A DNA stretch of 64,000 nucleotides from Leptolyngbya sp. Cla-17 (lineage in GTDB: Bacteria; Cyanobacteriota; Cyanobacteriia; Leptolyngbyales; Leptolyngbyaceae), in the NCBI RefSeq assembly GCF_016807185.1, contig NZ_JAEVYN010000001.1:744001-808000 (forward strand). The letters are read 5' to 3'. The notes under the pieces were generated by a model that searched no databases, was not told where the DNA came from, and saw only the letters and a program-made list of their open reading frames with translations. Made by a program: the position numbers and the translations under genes. Below, piece after piece: positions 62,645-64,000 of this stretch. Numbering within the stretch: position 1 is the stretch's first letter; the number at the start of each line of letters is the position of its first letter.

Positions 62645-64000
62645 TCACTCGACGGGCAACCAAACTGAGAATGTGCTGCCACTGCCAGCAGTTGAAGTGA
62701 AAGAAACCCGCCCTCCATGCAGTTCGGCTAGCTGTTTGGCTAACGTAAGTCCCAAACCTGATCCTGCATACTGATGTTTACCCTCTTCGGAATCAATTTG
62801 TTGAAAGGACTGAAACAGTAAATGTTGTTTATCTAGCGGAATTCCTATTCCTGTATCGCTAACTTCGAGAATAAGGAAACACGAATTAGGCAGGATGTCA
62901 GGCAGTAGATCGGGTGTTTCCTTTGGTAAAGCAGTTGCTGCTAATTTCGATCCTGGTGCTAATCGGCTACTCAGTGTGATCACTCCACCCGTTGCCGTAA
63001 ACTTCACGGCATTGGATAGATAGTTGAGCAGAATTTGCAGAATTCGCTGTTGATCGACCACGATAGATTTCACTGCAACGGGTACTTTCAAGGAGAGCGT
63101 TTGTTGTTTGGCAACCGCTTGCACTTCAATGACCTCGATCGCGCTTCGGCAGAGATCCTCCACATCAACAACTTCTTTGTAAAGTTCCTGTTTACCTGCT
63201 TCTATTTTGGCAAGGTCTAGTAAATCATTGATCAGCTTCAGCAAATGTTCACCACTGCTGTGGATCATAGACAGATATTGCTCTTGCTTAGCGTTGATGG
63301 CACCAAAATGTTGCTTCAGCAAAACACCTGATAAACCCAGAACTGAAGTTAGGGGTGTTCGCAGTTCATGGGAGACGCTAGCGATAAAGTTCGACTTGAA
63401 TTGATTCAGTTCTTGCTCTTTGGCTAGGGATTTGCGAACCTCTTCTTCGGCTTGCTTGCGTTGAATGAACAAACCCAGTTCAGTTGAGGCTGAAATCAAG
63501 TCAATCATCCGTTGATCCTCTTGACGGGCTTTAAACATATAAAACACGAGGACGGTAATGACTTCATCGTTCGCCAAAAGCGGAATCCCCAACGTTGCTT
63601 TCAGTCCTGAGGCTAACGCTTGCGGGGCCCTGAGATAAGTTTTGTCCGTAGAGACATCTTGATGCCACTCGGTTTTCTTTGAGATCCAAATTCGACCCGG
63701 AATGCCAACGTTGGGCGGGAATGTCAATGCCTCACTGTGTCGTCTAAATTCTGTTAACCGCTCGGTTTTGCTATACCAGGCGGGACTGCATTCCATTACC
63801 ATCTTGTCTAAGCTAGGAACCCATGCCTCTCCAAATTCCCATTGCGTCGCTTCACAAACCTTTTCAATGGCAACCTGCATGGCAGAATGGAAATCGGGGG
63901 AATCTACAACTGCTTGAGTGACTGTTTGAAGGAGTTGACTATCTTCCTCTATTGCTTTGCGATCAGTAACATCTACGCAAGACCCGGTAAAGCCCGCAAA
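62645..64000 (-). CDS. PAS-GAF hybrid sensor histidine kinase, partial (cut by right edge)
   Basis: The gene runs off the window; the reading frame is open to 64000. Visible, N to C: the end of a PAS/PAC domain (FTGSCVDVTDRKAIEED), a GAF domain of about 150 residues (WEFGEAW, LGIPLLANDEVITVLVFYM), HisKA with phospho-acceptor His (FIASVSHELRTPLTSVLG), and HATPase (LLNYLSNAVKFTATGG, VSDTGIGIPLDKQ, GSGLGLTLAKQLAELHGG). The GAF lacks a bilin-binding Cys in the expected place, so it is not evidently a phytochrome-type receptor and not an RcaE candidate. No response regulator is adjacent in view. Confidence 0.92.
   Translation of the reverse strand, partial: FAGFTGSCVDVTDRKAIEEDSQLLQTVTQAVVDSPDFHSAMQVAIEKVCEATQWEFGEAWVPSLDKMVMECSPAWYSKTERLTEFRRHSEALTFPPNVGIPGRIWISKKTEWHQDVSTDKTYLRAPQALASGLKATLGIPLLANDEVITVLVFYMFKARQEDQRMIDLISASTELGLFIQRKQAEEEVRKSLAKEQELNQFKSNFIASVSHELRTPLTSVLGLSGVLLKQHFGAINAKQEQYLSMIHSSGEHLLKLINDLLDLAKIEAGKQELYKEVVDVEDLCRSAIEVIEVQAVAKQQTLSLKVPVAVKSIVVDQQRILQILLNYLSNAVKFTATGGVITLSSRLAPGSKLAATALPKETPDLLPDILPNSCFLILEVSDTGIGIPLDKQHLLFQSFQQIDSEEGKHQYAGSGLGLTLAKQLAELHGGRVSFTSTAGSGSTFSVWLPVE

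Noticed and set aside
62518..62718. 66-codon minus-strand frame with a hydrophobic stretch after the histidine kinase
   Set aside because: Its only ATG lies inside the kinase gene in another frame, no ribosome site is present, and no family was recognised.
62645..64000. Right-edge kinase as the RcaE light sensor
   Set aside because: Its GAF domain shows no bilin-binding Cys motif and it is far from the rcaC locus.

Overview
The window is a piece of a cyanobacterial chromosome. The evidence is two phycocyanin operons with linkers and lyases, PcyA, PAM68, HetZ, a TPP-riboswitch thiC, and dense GCGATCGC (HIP1) octamers. HetZ, PEP-CTERM and PilB-like proteins and duplicated phycocyanin sets suggest a filamentous form. 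No other heterocyst gene is in view, so I do not assign a genus.

Layout. 0-3.6 kb: HxlR regulator, decayed SDR gene, intact SDR gene and MFS exporter. 3.8-6.6 kb: a two-gene unit of a sugar-phosphate cyclase (EEVS-like, with an unrecognised N-terminal domain) and a glycosyltransferase-like protein, possibly an undescribed C7-cyclitol pathway. 7.0-8.4 kb: DUF981-like membrane protein and HTH protein. 8.5-24.7 kb: phycobilisome island with cpcG, a small HExxH zincin, cpcS, a methyltransferase (possibly cpcM), cpcB1A1EF, pcyA, cpcB2A2 plus two rod linkers and cpcD, then an RcaC-type response regulator and a second CpcS-family lyase. A perfect RcaC 'L box' (TTGCACA-N4-TTGCACA) lies upstream of cpcB2. 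Regulator, target site and target operon are therefore adjacent, arranged like the red-light arm of type III chromatic acclimation. No RcaE, RcaF or phycoerythrin gene is in view.

24.9-30.7 kb: tRNA-Arg(CCU) and a co-directional run of PEP-CTERM protein, membrane pseudokinase, coiled-coil protein, ABC1/AarF kinase and PP2C phosphatase. 31-40 kb: gyrB/miaA (divergent), SagB-type oxidoreductase, SGNH hydrolase, and a 5'-truncated amt downstream of an intact amt. 40-48 kb: NodB/phosphodiester-glycosidase fusion, rpsO-PAM68-aroF, Eis-like acetyltransferase, a GspE/MshEN-like protein without an ATPase domain, and hetZ. 48-54 kb: frameshifted pilin-like gene, riboswitch-thiC, frameshifted CPA1 antiporter, and a TrkA-N/RCK gene whose start is rebuilt by a MITE. 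54-64 kb: pentapeptide-repeat protein, ABC exporter, MoxR ATPase, SLH/GHL10 surface protein, a second identical MITE, a haem-oxygenase-like oxidase/methyltransferase pair, and a histidine kinase cut by the right edge.

The strongest observations are the RcaC/L-box/cpc2 unit with an apparently degenerate HPt site, the MITE that rewrote a gene's N-terminus, the cyclase/glycosyltransferase unit, and the SprT-like zincin coupled to cpcS. All calls come from reading the sequence; no database search was run.
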